A DNA stretch of 64,000 nt. It comes from Acidimicrobiales bacterium. Its GTDB lineage: Bacteria; Actinomycetota; Acidimicrobiia; Acidimicrobiales; RAAP-2. The position numbers and the translations under genes were made by a program. Positions 28,505 to 37,702 of the stretch are shown here, in pieces; position 1 is the stretch's first letter, and each line of letters opens with the position of its first letter. Under the pieces are notes generated by a model. It had not been told where the DNA came from. It did not search any database and saw nothing but the letters and a program-made list of their open reading frames with translations. Location: NCBI GenBank assembly GCA_025351385.1, contig JANXWA010000031.1, forward strand, positions 1-64,000, in the 5' to 3' direction.

Positions 28505-29635
28505 GTGTCAAGAACGAAAATGAAGGTGGTGATGGCCACCGGACTGTTGAGCACCATGGCGGTCGGTGTTTCGGTCACCAGTGGTCTGGCGAACGCCGCC
28601 ACCACGAACTGGTCCCACGTGACCTCGGCCGCCAAGGGCGGCGGCATGGCCGCGTTGGTCAAGGCCGCGCAGAAGGAGGGCTCGGTCAACGTCATCACCA
28701 TCCCGCTCTCGGGCTGGGCGAACTACGGCCTGATCATGAAGGACTTCACGAAGAAGTACCACATCAAGATCAATGACGCGAACCCCAATGGTTCGAGCGC
28801 GCAGGAGATCACGGCTATCCAACAGGGCAAGGGCCGAGGATCGGCGCCGGACGTCGTGGACGTCGGGACGAGCTACGCCACCCAGAACATGATCCTCTGG
28901 TCGCCCTACAAGGTAGCGACGTGGAGTTCCATCCCGTCGGCATCGAAGGACTCGAACGGTCGATGGTTCGACGACTACGGCGGCTACGTCGCGATCGGCT
29001 GCGACACCAAGGTCGTGACGACCTGCCCCACGTCGTTCGCGGCGTTGAAGAACCCGATCTACAAAAACCAGGTGGCGATCAACAACGACCCGACCTCGGC
29101 CTCCGCGGCCTTCTACGCGGTCTACGCCGCGTCGCTGGCCAACGGTGGTTCGTATTCGAACATTCAGCCTGGCATCGACTTCTTCGCCAACCTGAATAAG
29201 ATCGGGAACTTCGTTCCCGGCGGCACGGCGGCCACGGCGGCCTCGGGGACGACCCCGATCCTGCTGTGGTGGGACTACCTGCAGAACGGCATCCAGTCCT
29301 CAGTGCCCGGCTGGAAGTTGGTCATCCCCAGTGACGGGACTATCGCGGCGTACTACACCCAGGCGATCACGTACGACGCACCCCACCCGGCGGCAGCCCG
29401 TCTCTGGGAGGAGTTCCTGTACTCGACCCTGGGACAGAACCTCTTCCTCCAGGGCTACGCGCGTCCGATCGAACTTCCCGCGATGATCAAGAACGGCACC
29501 GTCAACCACGCGTTCCTGGCCAAGCTGCCCGCCGCGCCCGCCGGTGCCCTGACCTTCCCGACCCAGACCCAGGTCGACGCCGCCAAGTCGACGGTCGCCG
29601 CCAACTGGGCCGCCGCCATCAGCGGCGCCGGTTGA
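28505..29635 (+). CDS. ABC transporter substrate-binding protein
   Basis: A 376-residue periplasmic-binding fold of the spermidine/iron/phosphonate type (bacterial extracellular solute-binding family). Residues 1-32 form a signal peptide (cleavage near ANA-AT) without a lipobox. The GTG start has an aggagg site 8 nt upstream. It is the first gene of a four-gene importer that follows the PhnX-like hydrolase, suggesting 2-aminoethylphosphonate or a related organophosphonate as ligand; binding residues were not identified. Confidence 0.85.
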   Translation: MSRTKMKVVMATGLLSTMAVGVSVTSGLANAATTNWSHVTSAAKGGGMAALVKAAQKEGSVNVITIPLSGWANYGLIMKDFTKKYHIKINDANPNGSSAQEITAIQQGKGRGSAPDVVDVGTSYATQNMILWSPYKVATWSSIPSASKDSNGRWFDDYGGYVAIGCDTKVVTTCPTSFAALKNPIYKNQVAINNDPTSASAAFYAVYAASLANGGSYSNIQPGIDFFANLNKIGNFVPGGTAATAASGTTPILLWWDYLQNGIQSSVPGWKLVIPSDGTIAAYYTQAITYDAPHPAAARLWEEFLYSTLGQNLFLQGYARPIELPAMIKNGTVNHAFLAKLPAAPAGALTFPTQTQVDAAKSTVAANWAAAISGAG

Positions 29636-29650
29636 TCAGTTAGCCACCTC

Positions 29651-29719
29651 GCCGTGTCCGACCTCGCCACCGAAACCGCGCACTCTCCTGCGAGTGAGGG
29701 TGGCGAGGTCGGACACGGC
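29651..29719. repeat. 21-bp perfect inverted repeat over the permease start
   Basis: Arms at 29651-29671 and 29699-29719 are perfect reverse complements. The 27-nt loop contains a further 5-bp stem (29681-29685 with 29692-29696). The GTG start of the downstream permease (29654) lies inside the left arm, so the mRNA structure should limit permease translation and protect the 3' end of the binding-protein message. Only GC-rich, non-T-run sequence follows. Confidence 0.85.
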
Positions 29720-30586
29720 AGTCGCCACCCGGGCGCACTGGGTCGTTCCCTTCGAACCAGCGCGCCCGTCCTCCCGTTCATCACCTACGTGGCGCTCGGA
29801 CTCGGCGTCCCGACTCTGGTGATCGTCAACTATGCCTTCCGGTCGAACGCCGGACGTCTGACCACCGAGAACATCTCGACGATCCTCCGGGGTGGCCAGT
29901 ACCTCACGGGGTTCGAGAACAGTCTCAAGCTGGCGCTCGTCACCTCGATCGTGCCCGGCGTCCTCGGCACTCTGCTCGCCTACGCCATCGCGACGTCGAA
30001 GCACGAGCTCTTCAAGCGCCTAGTCGCCGCGGCCTCGGGAGTACTCGCCAACTTCGGCGGGGTCAACCTCGCGTTCATGTTCATCGCCTCCTTCGGACCG
30101 GCCGGCGTCGCCATCAAGTGGCTGGCCGCGGCCGGCATCAACCCGTGGGATCACGGCTTCAACATCTACAAACTCTGGGGAGTCGGGTTCGTCTACGTGT
30201 ACTTCCAGATCCCGCTGATGGTGCTCGTCATCACTCCGGCGTTCCATGGCCTTCGAGAGTCGTGGCGCGAGGCCGCCGAGAACCTTGGTGCGTCGTCGTG
30301 GCGCTACTGGCGCCACGTTGGGCTCCCAGTGCTCATGCCCTCGGTGCTCGGCAGCATGTTCCTGCTCTTCGGCAGCGGCTTCGCGGCCTACGCCACCGCG
30401 GAGGCCCTCACGACGGGCACCATCGCACTGACCCCAATCCAGATCGGCGCGATACTCCAGGGCAACGTGCTCGCCGGTGAGGCCAATATCGCCTACGCGC
30501 TCGGTCTCGCAATGATCGTGATCCTCCTGGGGTCGATCGGTGCCTACGGGCTCTTGCAGCGGAGGTCGTCTCGATGGCTTCGCTAG
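29654..30586 (+). CDS. ABC transporter permease
   Basis: A 310-residue inner-membrane permease of the PotB/PhnU type. About six hydrophobic helices begin near residue 37. The EAA loop is recognisable in REAAENLGASSWRYWRHVGLP, contacting the ATPase. The only usable start is GTG 29654, which sits in the arm of a 21-bp hairpin and lacks a ribosome site; translation probably depends on upstream ribosomes. The N-terminal 30 residues are hydrophilic and partly encoded by the hairpin. Confidence 0.82.
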   Translation: MSDLATETAHSPASEGGEVGHGSRHPGALGRSLRTSAPVLPFITYVALGLGVPTLVIVNYAFRSNAGRLTTENISTILRGGQYLTGFENSLKLALVTSIVPGVLGTLLAYAIATSKHELFKRLVAAASGVLANFGGVNLAFMFIASFGPAGVAIKWLAAAGINPWDHGFNIYKLWGVGFVYVYFQIPLMVLVITPAFHGLRESWREAAENLGASSWRYWRHVGLPVLMPSVLGSMFLLFGSGFAAYATAEALTTGTIALTPIQIGAILQGNVLAGEANIAYALGLAMIVILLGSIGAYGLLQRRSSRWLR

Positions 30587-31413
30587 AGCTCGAGTACTCC
30601 CTCGCGCCCACCGAGCCAATGGAGCCGTTCAGCACCGGCCGTCCGACGAAGCGCCGTATCCGTGGAGGTCGCGGTCTGGTCCTCGTCATTGCGGCCCTGT
30701 ACTTCATCATCCCCTTCTACGCCGCCATGCAGTTCTCGCTCCAGGACATCCAGGGCCACTTCTCGCTCCAACCGCTCTCCCAGATCCTGACGGCGCCGGG
30801 ATTCGTCTCTGCACTGTGGCTCTCCACCCAGTTAGCCGTCGCCACGATGATGATCACCTTGGTACTGATGGTGCCAACGGTGATCTACGTGCACCTGCGG
30901 ATGCCGCGCTTTCGTCGCGTCATGGAGGTGGTCACAATGCTGCCGATCGTCATACCCCCGATCGTGCTGATCGTCGGCGTGCTACAAGCTTCGCCGCTCT
31001 GGCTGAAGAATTCGCAGTACTTGCTGGCCCTCGCGTACGTGGTGCTGGCCATGCCCTTCGTCTACCGGTCGCTCGACGCGGGCCTCGGGGCGCTCGACCT
31101 GAAGACGCTCGTGGAGGCGTCGCGCTCTCTCGGGTCGGGATGGTTCTCGACGATCCTGCGGGTGCTCGTACCGAACCTGCGCAGTGCGCTGCTGTCGGCC
31201 TCGGTGCTGACGCTGGCTCTCGTCTTCGGTGAGTTCACGATGGCCAGCCTCGACAACTGGACGACACTGCCGGTGTGGATCGCGCTCGCGCCGACCAACA
31301 ACCCTCGCATCAACACACTCGTCGCGATGATCTTCCTGCTCGCCACCTGCCTACTTCTCATGGGTCTCGTTTCGCTCGACCGCTCGAAGTCCCGCCACTC
31401 CAGGAGGAGCTGA
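30574..31413 (+). CDS. ABC transporter permease
   Basis: A 279-residue second permease of the same importer, PotC/PhnV type. Six membrane helices; the EAA-loop equivalent is LVEASRSLGSGWFSTILRVLVP. The start overlaps the first permease by 13 nt, so translation is coupled. It pairs with the ATPase encoded next. Confidence 0.85.
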   Translation: MASLELEYSLAPTEPMEPFSTGRPTKRRIRGGRGLVLVIAALYFIIPFYAAMQFSLQDIQGHFSLQPLSQILTAPGFVSALWLSTQLAVATMMITLVLMVPTVIYVHLRMPRFRRVMEVVTMLPIVIPPIVLIVGVLQASPLWLKNSQYLLALAYVVLAMPFVYRSLDAGLGALDLKTLVEASRSLGSGWFSTILRVLVPNLRSALLSASVLTLALVFGEFTMASLDNWTTLPVWIALAPTNNPRINTLVAMIFLLATCLLLMGLVSLDRSKSRHSRRS

Positions 31414-32522
31414 TGCTCAAGTTCGCACCACGTACGTCGACCGCCACCCGAGTGTCGACGCCTCCACCGAGCGGAGGAGCCCCGGTGGTCCTCGAGAACC
31501 TGACCCGCCAGTTCGCCGCGACGAGGGCGCTCGACGGGTTCTCACTGGCCATCGAGCCCGGAGAGTTCGTCGCCCTCTTGGGTCCGTCGGGCTGTGGCAA
31601 GACCACGGCCCTGCGGGTCCTCGCCGGCTTCGAGCGGCCCGACGTCGGCCGTGTCATCGTCGACGGCGCGGAGATCTCGGACGTGCCGGCGCAGCGCCGC
31701 GACATGGGGATGGTCTTCCAGAGCTACTCACTCTTCCCCAACATGACCGCGCGCGACAACGTTGCCTTTGGGCTGCGTTTACGCCACCAGCGCGGCGCAC
31801 AGCGTCGCAGCCGCGCCGCGGAGCTGCTCGAGTTGGTGGGACTCGCCGACCACGTCGCGAAGTACCCGCACCAGCTCTCGGGCGGCCAGCAGCAGCGCGT
31901 CGCCCTGGCGAGGGCGCTGGCGATCGAGCCGCGGGTCCTGTTGCTCGACGAGCGGCTCTCCGCGCTCGACGCCAAGGTCCGCGCCGAGCTGCGCGACCAG
32001 ATACGCGAGGTGCAGCAGCGACTCGCGATCACGACGGTCTTCGTCACTCACGATCAGGAGGAGGCTCTGTCGATGGCCGACCGAGTCTGCGTCATGTCGC
32101 GCGGTCGCGCCGAGCAGATTGCCACGCCGTCGACTCTCTACTCGCGGCCCGCGACACCCTTCGTAGCCGAGTTCGTCGGCGTGTCGAGCCGCGTGAACGT
32201 CGCTCGCACCGGTGACTCGGTCGAGCTCTTCGGTCGCGACGTGAAGATCCGCGGCGACGACTTCCGTTTAGACCTGGCCGTAATGGACGCTCTGCTGCGA
32301 CCCGAAGACGTCGACGTCGAGGCGGCCGCGGACGGGCTCGGCGTCGTTACCCACCGAAGCTTCCTCGGAGCGACGACGCGCCTCGAGATCGGCATCGGGG
32401 GAGAGGCGGTGAAGGCTGACGTCGCAAGCAGCGACGCGGACGGCTTCGAGCTCGGTACGCGGGTGCGATTGAGCGTGAACGCCCGCGACGTGCTCGTCAC
32501 CGAGCAGCGGCCAGTGCGCTGA
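31413..32522 (+). CDS. ABC transporter ATP-binding protein (PotA/PhnT-like)
   Basis: A 369-residue ATPase: Walker A GPSGCGKTT (57-65), Q-loop MVFQSYSLFP, signature LSGGQQQR, Walker B LLLDERLSALD and the switch His in VFVTHDQ. A C-terminal TOBE-like regulatory domain follows. The D-E-R in Walker B replaces the near-universal D-E-P; the catalytic Glu is retained. Its start overlaps the permease stop as TGATG, with aggagga just upstream. Its end overlaps the converging PhnZ-like gene by 26 nt. Confidence 0.9.
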   Translation: MLKFAPRTSTATRVSTPPPSGGAPVVLENLTRQFAATRALDGFSLAIEPGEFVALLGPSGCGKTTALRVLAGFERPDVGRVIVDGAEISDVPAQRRDMGMVFQSYSLFPNMTARDNVAFGLRLRHQRGAQRRSRAAELLELVGLADHVAKYPHQLSGGQQQRVALARALAIEPRVLLLDERLSALDAKVRAELRDQIREVQQRLAITTVFVTHDQEEALSMADRVCVMSRGRAEQIATPSTLYSRPATPFVAEFVGVSSRVNVARTGDSVELFGRDVKIRGDDFRLDLAVMDALLRPEDVDVEAAADGLGVVTHRSFLGATTRLEIGIGGEAVKADVASSDADGFELGTRVRLSVNARDVLVTEQRPVR

Positions 32523-33102
32523 CGAGCGGCTCCCAGTCGCGAAGGCTCCCCACCTCGCGTTCGGTCGCCTTCGCCGAGTCGTCCCATGCTCTCAGCCAGA
32601 GCGCCTCGCGAAAGCCCGGGTGCTCCTCGAAGCGCAGGCACTCCGCCTCGATGAGCAAGCCGCCCTGGGCGCGAAGCGTCGCCTGGGATGTCGACGAGAG
32701 TCGGTCGTAGTAGTCGGGATCGCGTGTGCAGCGCCAGCGCTTGGCCGTCACGTGCAGCGCGACCGGTTGGGCGACGGCCAGACCGAGGAGGGGTGAAAGG
32801 ATCCGGGCTCCGAGCGTCTCGTGCCGGTCGTCGACCGACGACCGGTCGAAGCGTGGGTCTCCCTGCTCGTCGACTACCAGGTGACCGACGTCGTGAAAAA
32901 GCGCCGCGGCGATGAGGGCATCGTTGGCCCCGTCGTCGCGGGCGAGCGCAGCGCACTGCAGGGCGTGGTCGAGCTGCGTGACCGACTCGCCGTAGCGAAG
33001 GTGGTTCCTCGTCTCGTAGAGGGCGAAGAGTTCCGCCACGTTCGTCGGACGGCTGAGACTTCGCTGCACTGGCCGGCTCGCTCGCTCGATGGGCTCGGTC
33101 AC
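32497..33102 (-). CDS. PhnZ-like HD-domain oxygenase (organophosphonate catabolism)
   Basis: A 201-residue HD-domain protein matching PhnZ, the mixed-valent di-iron oxygenase that cleaves the C-P bond of 2-amino-1-hydroxyethylphosphonate. The iron ligands have counterparts: H46, H70-D71, H94, H117 and D174, plus H74, K121 and E39. The gating Tyr before that Glu is displaced: here YGE, one residue shorter than the Y-x-x-E of characterised PhnZ as I recall it. The GTG start is tentative. No PhnY-like hydroxylase gene, which would make its usual substrate, is in the window. The gene converges with the importer operon. Confidence 0.8.
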   Translation of the reverse strand: MTEPIERASRPVQRSLSRPTNVAELFALYETRNHLRYGESVTQLDHALQCAALARDDGANDALIAAALFHDVGHLVVDEQGDPRFDRSSVDDRHETLGARILSPLLGLAVAQPVALHVTAKRWRCTRDPDYYDRLSSTSQATLRAQGGLLIEAECLRFEEHPGFREALWLRAWDDSAKATEREVGSLRDWEPLVSALAAAR

Positions 33103-33168
33103 GAACTCATGGTAAGGGTGCCACGTTGCGTCGGCGTGATCATTCGAAGACCGCGAGCGTCAGCGTGT

Positions 33169-35511
33169 TCACCGAGGTGTCGCGGACGTCGTGATCGACG
33201 GGTCGTCGCCGAGCGACAGGAAGCTCTCGTCCTCTTGGGCGGTGTGCAGGCGCAGAATCGCGCATAGCCCGTAGAGGACGCCGCGCAACTCGACCAGGTC
33301 GGTTTCGTCGACGTCGCGCGGATCGATCTCGTCAAGGAGCTGTCCGAGCCGTCTGGTCTGGTGCTTGATCTCGATGTGGGCCCGGCTCATCGACGCCGTC
33401 GTGTCGGTCTCGCCCAAGATTCGTCCCAGCGCGGGGTAGAGGATGGCGTCCTCGGCCTCCTCGTGGGGCAGCACCTCGTCGACCAGCACTCGGTGCATCT
33501 GGCGAACCTCCTCGAGGGCCTCACCTTGATCGACCATTCCCAGACCGTCGGCGGCGGCCTGGAGGCGGTCCAACGCCGCGCGAATCGAGCGATGCTCCGA
33601 CCGGAATCGCGCCGTCAGAGCGGTGTCGTCGTCGTCGAGGATTCGTTCGCCACGTCCGGCGTGGAGTGCGCGCAGAGCGTTCAATATCGTGGCGGCGTCG
33701 ATCACCTCTTGGAGCAGCGCCCCCCAGACGGCCGGGAGGAGGCCAACGGCTGCCACGCCCATCGCCACCAACGACATCACCATTCCGGCGATGACGCTCT
33801 GCACGGCGATGTGCTTCGTGCGCCGGGCCAGCACCACCGCCTCGCCGAGCCGGTCGAGGCGGTCGACGATGAGGACCACGTCGGCGGCCTCGGAGGCGGC
33901 GGTGGACCCTCGAGCGCCCAGCGCGACACCGACGTCGGCGATCGCCAGCGCGGGGGCGTCGTTGACCCCGTCGCCGACCATGATGGTCGGTGCGATCTCA
34001 CACTGCATCCGCACGACCTCGAGCTTCTCGGCTGGCGTTCTCTGTGCGAAGACCTCGTCCAGCCCCATGATCGAGCCGACTGTCTCGGCGACCTCGACCC
34101 GGTCGCCCGAGACCATGACGATTCGCTCGATGCCGCAGCTCCGCAACGACCTGATGGTGCGCGCGGCGTCGGTTCGTAGCGGGTCGTCGAACACGAGGAC
34201 CCCGGCCGGGTGGTCGTCGACCGCGACGTAGACGGTGAGCGACCCGTCGAGGCGGGCTCGGCGCCTCGCCGCCTTGGCCCACGGAGGAGTACCGACGACA
34301 CCGCACCATGACGCGTTGCCCACCACCACGGTGTGTTCGGCGACGCGTCCGCGGATTCCGAATCCCAGCACCTCCTCCACGTTCGTCGGCCGAATGAGCG
34401 TGAGGTCGAGGTCGATCGCGGCTCGCACAACCGAGTTCGCGAGGACGTGGGGCGATACCTGGTCGAGTGAGGCGGCCAGCTCGAGCAGGTCGTCGCGTCC
34501 GAATGTACCGTCGGTCAGCACGTCCTTAAGGACGGGGTGGCCGACCGTCAGCGTCCCGGTCTTGTCGATAAGCACGTTCGTGCAGCGAGCCAGTCGCTCG
34601 AGCACGGCACCGCCCTTCATGATGATGCCTCGTCGGGCGGCCCGTGAGAGCCCCGAGACGAACGCCACGGGCGCCGCGAGGATCAACGGACATGGAGTCG
34701 CCACGACGAGCACGGCGACCGCGCGGCTCGCCCCACCGAAGATCCAGGCCGCACCAGCGCCTACGAGCGTCAGCGCGAGGAACCTCAACGCGTAGGTGTC
34801 CGCGAGGCGGACGAAGGGAGGTTGCGACGCTTCGGCGTCCGCGACGAGTCGAACGATGTTGGCGTAGGTGCTGTCCGCCGCGGCGGTCGTCGCGGTCATG
34901 TCGAATGGGCCGCCGGCGTTGACTACTCCACTTCGAACGAGGTCGCCGCGGACGCGATTGACCGGCAGTGGCTCCCCGGTTAGTGCCGACTCGTCGAGCA
35001 CTGCAATGGGCGAGAGGACCATTCCGTCGACGGGCACCAACTCCCCCGAGGCGACCATCAGCGCGTCGCCGGGAACGACGTCGTCGAGGGAGACCGACAC
35101 GAGGGCGTCGTTCAGGTACCTATGAGCCGAGCGAGGGACGCGCTGGAGCAGCGCCTCCAGGTCACGGTGCGCTTGACCCGCGGCCCAGCGCTCGAGGGCA
35201 CCGCCACTGGTGAGCATCACGCCCACCACGGCGCCCGCCAGGTACTCATGGACGAGCGCCGTGCCGATAAGGGCCAGCAAGGCAATGAGGTCGACCCCTA
35301 GTCGACGTCGCGCGAGGCTTCGCCCCGTCGAGTAGAGCGAGTACGCCACTCCCACGGCGATGGTGACACTCCAGGCGGCATTCGCAGGACCGACGTCGCT
35401 GGCGAGGCGAAGGAGGCCGCCGACGGCGAGGCCGACGCACGCCAACGACACCGGCAGGTCGGACAGTCGAGACATTCGCCGCCCGGATCCGTGCGAACCG
35501 GTATCGCTCAT
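33169..35511 (-). CDS. P1B-5-type metal-transporting ATPase with C-terminal hemerythrin domain
   Basis: A 780-residue fusion. The P-type ATPase core (residues 15-620) has the transport motif TPCP (272-275), phosphorylated D316 in DKTGTLT, GDGVND (513-518) and about eight membrane helices, with no N-terminal metal-binding domain. Residues 630-770 form a hemerythrin-like four-helix domain with ligands of the type H640, H673, H712/H717, H756 and nearby Glu. TPCP plus hemerythrin is the known P1B-5 architecture, linked to nickel/iron efflux and O2 or redox sensing. The tail should sense iron or oxygen and adjust transport. Confidence 0.9.
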   Translation of the reverse strand: MSDTGSHGSGRRMSRLSDLPVSLACVGLAVGGLLRLASDVGPANAAWSVTIAVGVAYSLYSTGRSLARRRLGVDLIALLALIGTALVHEYLAGAVVGVMLTSGGALERWAAGQAHRDLEALLQRVPRSAHRYLNDALVSVSLDDVVPGDALMVASGELVPVDGMVLSPIAVLDESALTGEPLPVNRVRGDLVRSGVVNAGGPFDMTATTAAADSTYANIVRLVADAEASQPPFVRLADTYALRFLALTLVGAGAAWIFGGASRAVAVLVVATPCPLILAAPVAFVSGLSRAARRGIIMKGGAVLERLARCTNVLIDKTGTLTVGHPVLKDVLTDGTFGRDDLLELAASLDQVSPHVLANSVVRAAIDLDLTLIRPTNVEEVLGFGIRGRVAEHTVVVGNASWCGVVGTPPWAKAARRRARLDGSLTVYVAVDDHPAGVLVFDDPLRTDAARTIRSLRSCGIERIVMVSGDRVEVAETVGSIMGLDEVFAQRTPAEKLEVVRMQCEIAPTIMVGDGVNDAPALAIADVGVALGARGSTAASEAADVVLIVDRLDRLGEAVVLARRTKHIAVQSVIAGMVMSLVAMGVAAVGLLPAVWGALLQEVIDAATILNALRALHAGRGERILDDDDTALTARFRSEHRSIRAALDRLQAAADGLGMVDQGEALEEVRQMHRVLVDEVLPHEEAEDAILYPALGRILGETDTTASMSRAHIEIKHQTRRLGQLLDEIDPRDVDETDLVELRGVLYGLCAILRLHTAQEDESFLSLGDDPSITTSATPR

Positions 35512-35745
35512 GACTCCATTGTGTGGTCAGGTCTCAGTGCGCCGTTGGGTCGAAAGTCACAACTTCATCGCACGCGCCGCATCGTCACGATCATCCTGAG
35601 AGCGCTCCTCCAGTGATTTGACCGGTTTTGCGGCGTCACCGTGTCGGGTCTGACCAAGTGTTGCACGACGACCCCGAATGACCTTCCACCCTCGAAGGCC
35701 CTAGTTTCGGGATTGAGGAGTGGTTTGGTCGGAACGGGAGCAATC

Positions 35746-36426
35746 ATGAGCAGGCGGTCACTTGTCTACGTCGGAGCGCTGTTGATCGTCGTCGCCGCCT
35801 TGGGTGTCGTCATCGGTCGCCAGACGAATTACACGCCGACGACCACGTCTTCGACGACCACCACCTCGATCGTCGCGCAACCGGCGACCGCAGTGTGGCC
35901 CTTCGCGACGAGCCTGATGCGATTTACCGATCCTTCGACGGCGGCGTACTCGTTCGCGGTCGACTACTTGGGCTTTGCCCAACCGGTGATCGGCGCGTTC
36001 CAGCGAGGTGACACCCGCTCGGGCGAGGTGCCGGTCCGCGCCACGCCGAACGGACCGGTGACGACCGTGATGGTCCGCCAGCTCACGTCGGACAACACGT
36101 GGTGGGTCCTCGGAGCCGCGTCCGCCTCAATCAACGTGACCGCACCGCAGGCCCTCGCGTCGGTTTCGTCGCCCCTGGCCCTGTCGGGTCGAAGCTCGGC
36201 CTTCGAAGCGGTCGTGAACTTCGACCTGCGTCAGGACAACAGTCTGGTGCCAGTCGTGCGAACCACCGTCATGGGCGGTTCGATGGGCGTCATGGGACCG
36301 TTCGCCAAGAGTGTGACGTTCAGCGCGCCGACGGCGTCCGCCGGCGCGCTGGTGCTGCGCACGTTCTCGGCGAAAGACGGAAGCGTGGTGGAGGCGAGCG
36401 TCCTGCGCGTGGTCTTCGCCCACTAG
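35746..36426 (+). CDS. Membrane-anchored Gmad2-domain protein
   Basis: A 226-residue protein with one N-terminal membrane helix (about residues 5-25), a Thr/Ser-rich linker and a folded region whose last 100 residues match the Gmad2 immunoglobulin-like domain, first seen in spore germination proteins and widespread in actinobacterial envelopes. ATG 35746 precedes the helix directly. No enzymatic residues. Probably a cell-wall-facing structural or ligand-binding protein. Confidence 0.7.
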   Translation: MSRRSLVYVGALLIVVAALGVVIGRQTNYTPTTTSSTTTTSIVAQPATAVWPFATSLMRFTDPSTAAYSFAVDYLGFAQPVIGAFQRGDTRSGEVPVRATPNGPVTTVMVRQLTSDNTWWVLGAASASINVTAPQALASVSSPLALSGRSSAFEAVVNFDLRQDNSLVPVVRTTVMGGSMGVMGPFAKSVTFSAPTASAGALVLRTFSAKDGSVVEASVLRVVFAH

Positions 36427-36541
36427 CCGTCCTTGGTCCTGGCGTTGTCTGGCAAGCCCAAAAATTACGCGCCAGCGCGAGTGGCTTGAGTAACATCGGC
36501 CAGAAGTGGCGGGCGCGGGGCGCCACAATGGGGGGAAGACC

Positions 36542-37636
36542 ATGGCGCGAACGGGACCTGACGTGGCCATTCCGAGGTCGATGGACGAGATAACGCCGGC
36601 GTGGCTCACGGCTGCGCTGAGAGCGGGGGGCCACGACATCAATGTGGCCTCGCTCGACGTCGTGCCAATCGGTGTCGGCGTCGGGATAATGAGCATGGTC
36701 TTCCGACTGACTCCAACGTACGACGAGGGAGCAGGGCCGGTGTCGCTGGTCGCGAAGATCGCCTCGCCCTACGAGATCATTCGGATGATTGCGGCCGGCT
36801 ACGGCATGTACAAGCGCGAGGTGGAGATCTACCGGGAGCTGAGTTTGGAGCTGGGATTCGCCCCGCACTTCCACTACGGAGCGGTCAGCGAGGAGACCTA
36901 CGACTTTGTCGTGATCATCGATGACCTCGGTCACCTGAGGTCGACCGACCAGTTGCAGGGCTGCTCCATCGACGACGCTCGTCACATCGTGACGGCGCTG
37001 GCCAAGCACCACGCGACGTGGTGGAATGACCCACGTCTCGCGACCCTGCCCTACATCCAGTCGGCCGGCGCGCCGCCCTGGCCCCAGTTCAACGACCAGA
37101 GTTTCAAGCAGTCCTGGCCCGTCATCGTGGAGCGATTCGGCGAACTGGTGCCCGATCGGATCGCGGCGATCTGCGAGCACTGGTCCGACTTCGGCCCGGT
37201 GATGATGGAGGACACGGTCAATCATCCGGTCACGCTGTGCCACGGCGACATGCGGCTCGACAACATCTTCTTCAATGAGGGAAGCGACTGGCCGATCACG
37301 GTCGTCGATTGGCAGATCGCCAACATCGGGCCGGGGATCAACGACGTGGCCTACTTCATGAGCCAGAGCCTCACCGTCGACGACCGCCGCGCGTCCGAGC
37401 ACGAGCTGCTCAGTCTCTACCACGCCAAACTCGTGGCGTCGGGCGTCAACTACCCCTTCGAGGCCCTGTGGAACGACTATCGGCGATGCCTCGTCTTTTG
37501 CCTCACGTACCCGGTCACGGCCGGCGCGGGCGAGCTGGCGAACGAACGCGCTTACGAGCTCTGTCGAACGATCCTGCGCCGCTGCGTCGCCGCCATCATC
37601 GACACGGACGCCGACGAGGTCGGACCGATCCGCTAG
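36542..37636 (+). CDS. Aminoglycoside/choline phosphotransferase-like kinase
   Basis: A 364-residue APH-fold kinase. Catalytic loop LCHGDMRLDNIFF (HGD with the metal-binding Asn) and the DFG-equivalent VVDWQIANIGPGINDVAYF are clear. The pattern is closest to ecdysteroid-kinase-like/DUF1679 bacterial proteins, which phosphorylate small hydroxylated metabolites or act with acyl-CoA dehydrogenases; the substrate is unknown. ATG 36542 has a ggggggaag site. Stands alone. Confidence 0.82.
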   Translation: MARTGPDVAIPRSMDEITPAWLTAALRAGGHDINVASLDVVPIGVGVGIMSMVFRLTPTYDEGAGPVSLVAKIASPYEIIRMIAAGYGMYKREVEIYRELSLELGFAPHFHYGAVSEETYDFVVIIDDLGHLRSTDQLQGCSIDDARHIVTALAKHHATWWNDPRLATLPYIQSAGAPPWPQFNDQSFKQSWPVIVERFGELVPDRIAAICEHWSDFGPVMMEDTVNHPVTLCHGDMRLDNIFFNEGSDWPITVVDWQIANIGPGINDVAYFMSQSLTVDDRRASEHELLSLYHAKLVASGVNYPFEALWNDYRRCLVFCLTYPVTAGAGELANERAYELCRTILRRCVAAIIDTDADEVGPIR

Positions 37637-37702
37637 TTCGACGTCGCACCGGCGCGTGATGCCGGGCGAGGCGCCGATCGCGACCGGCGGTCTCGGGAGT
37701 GG

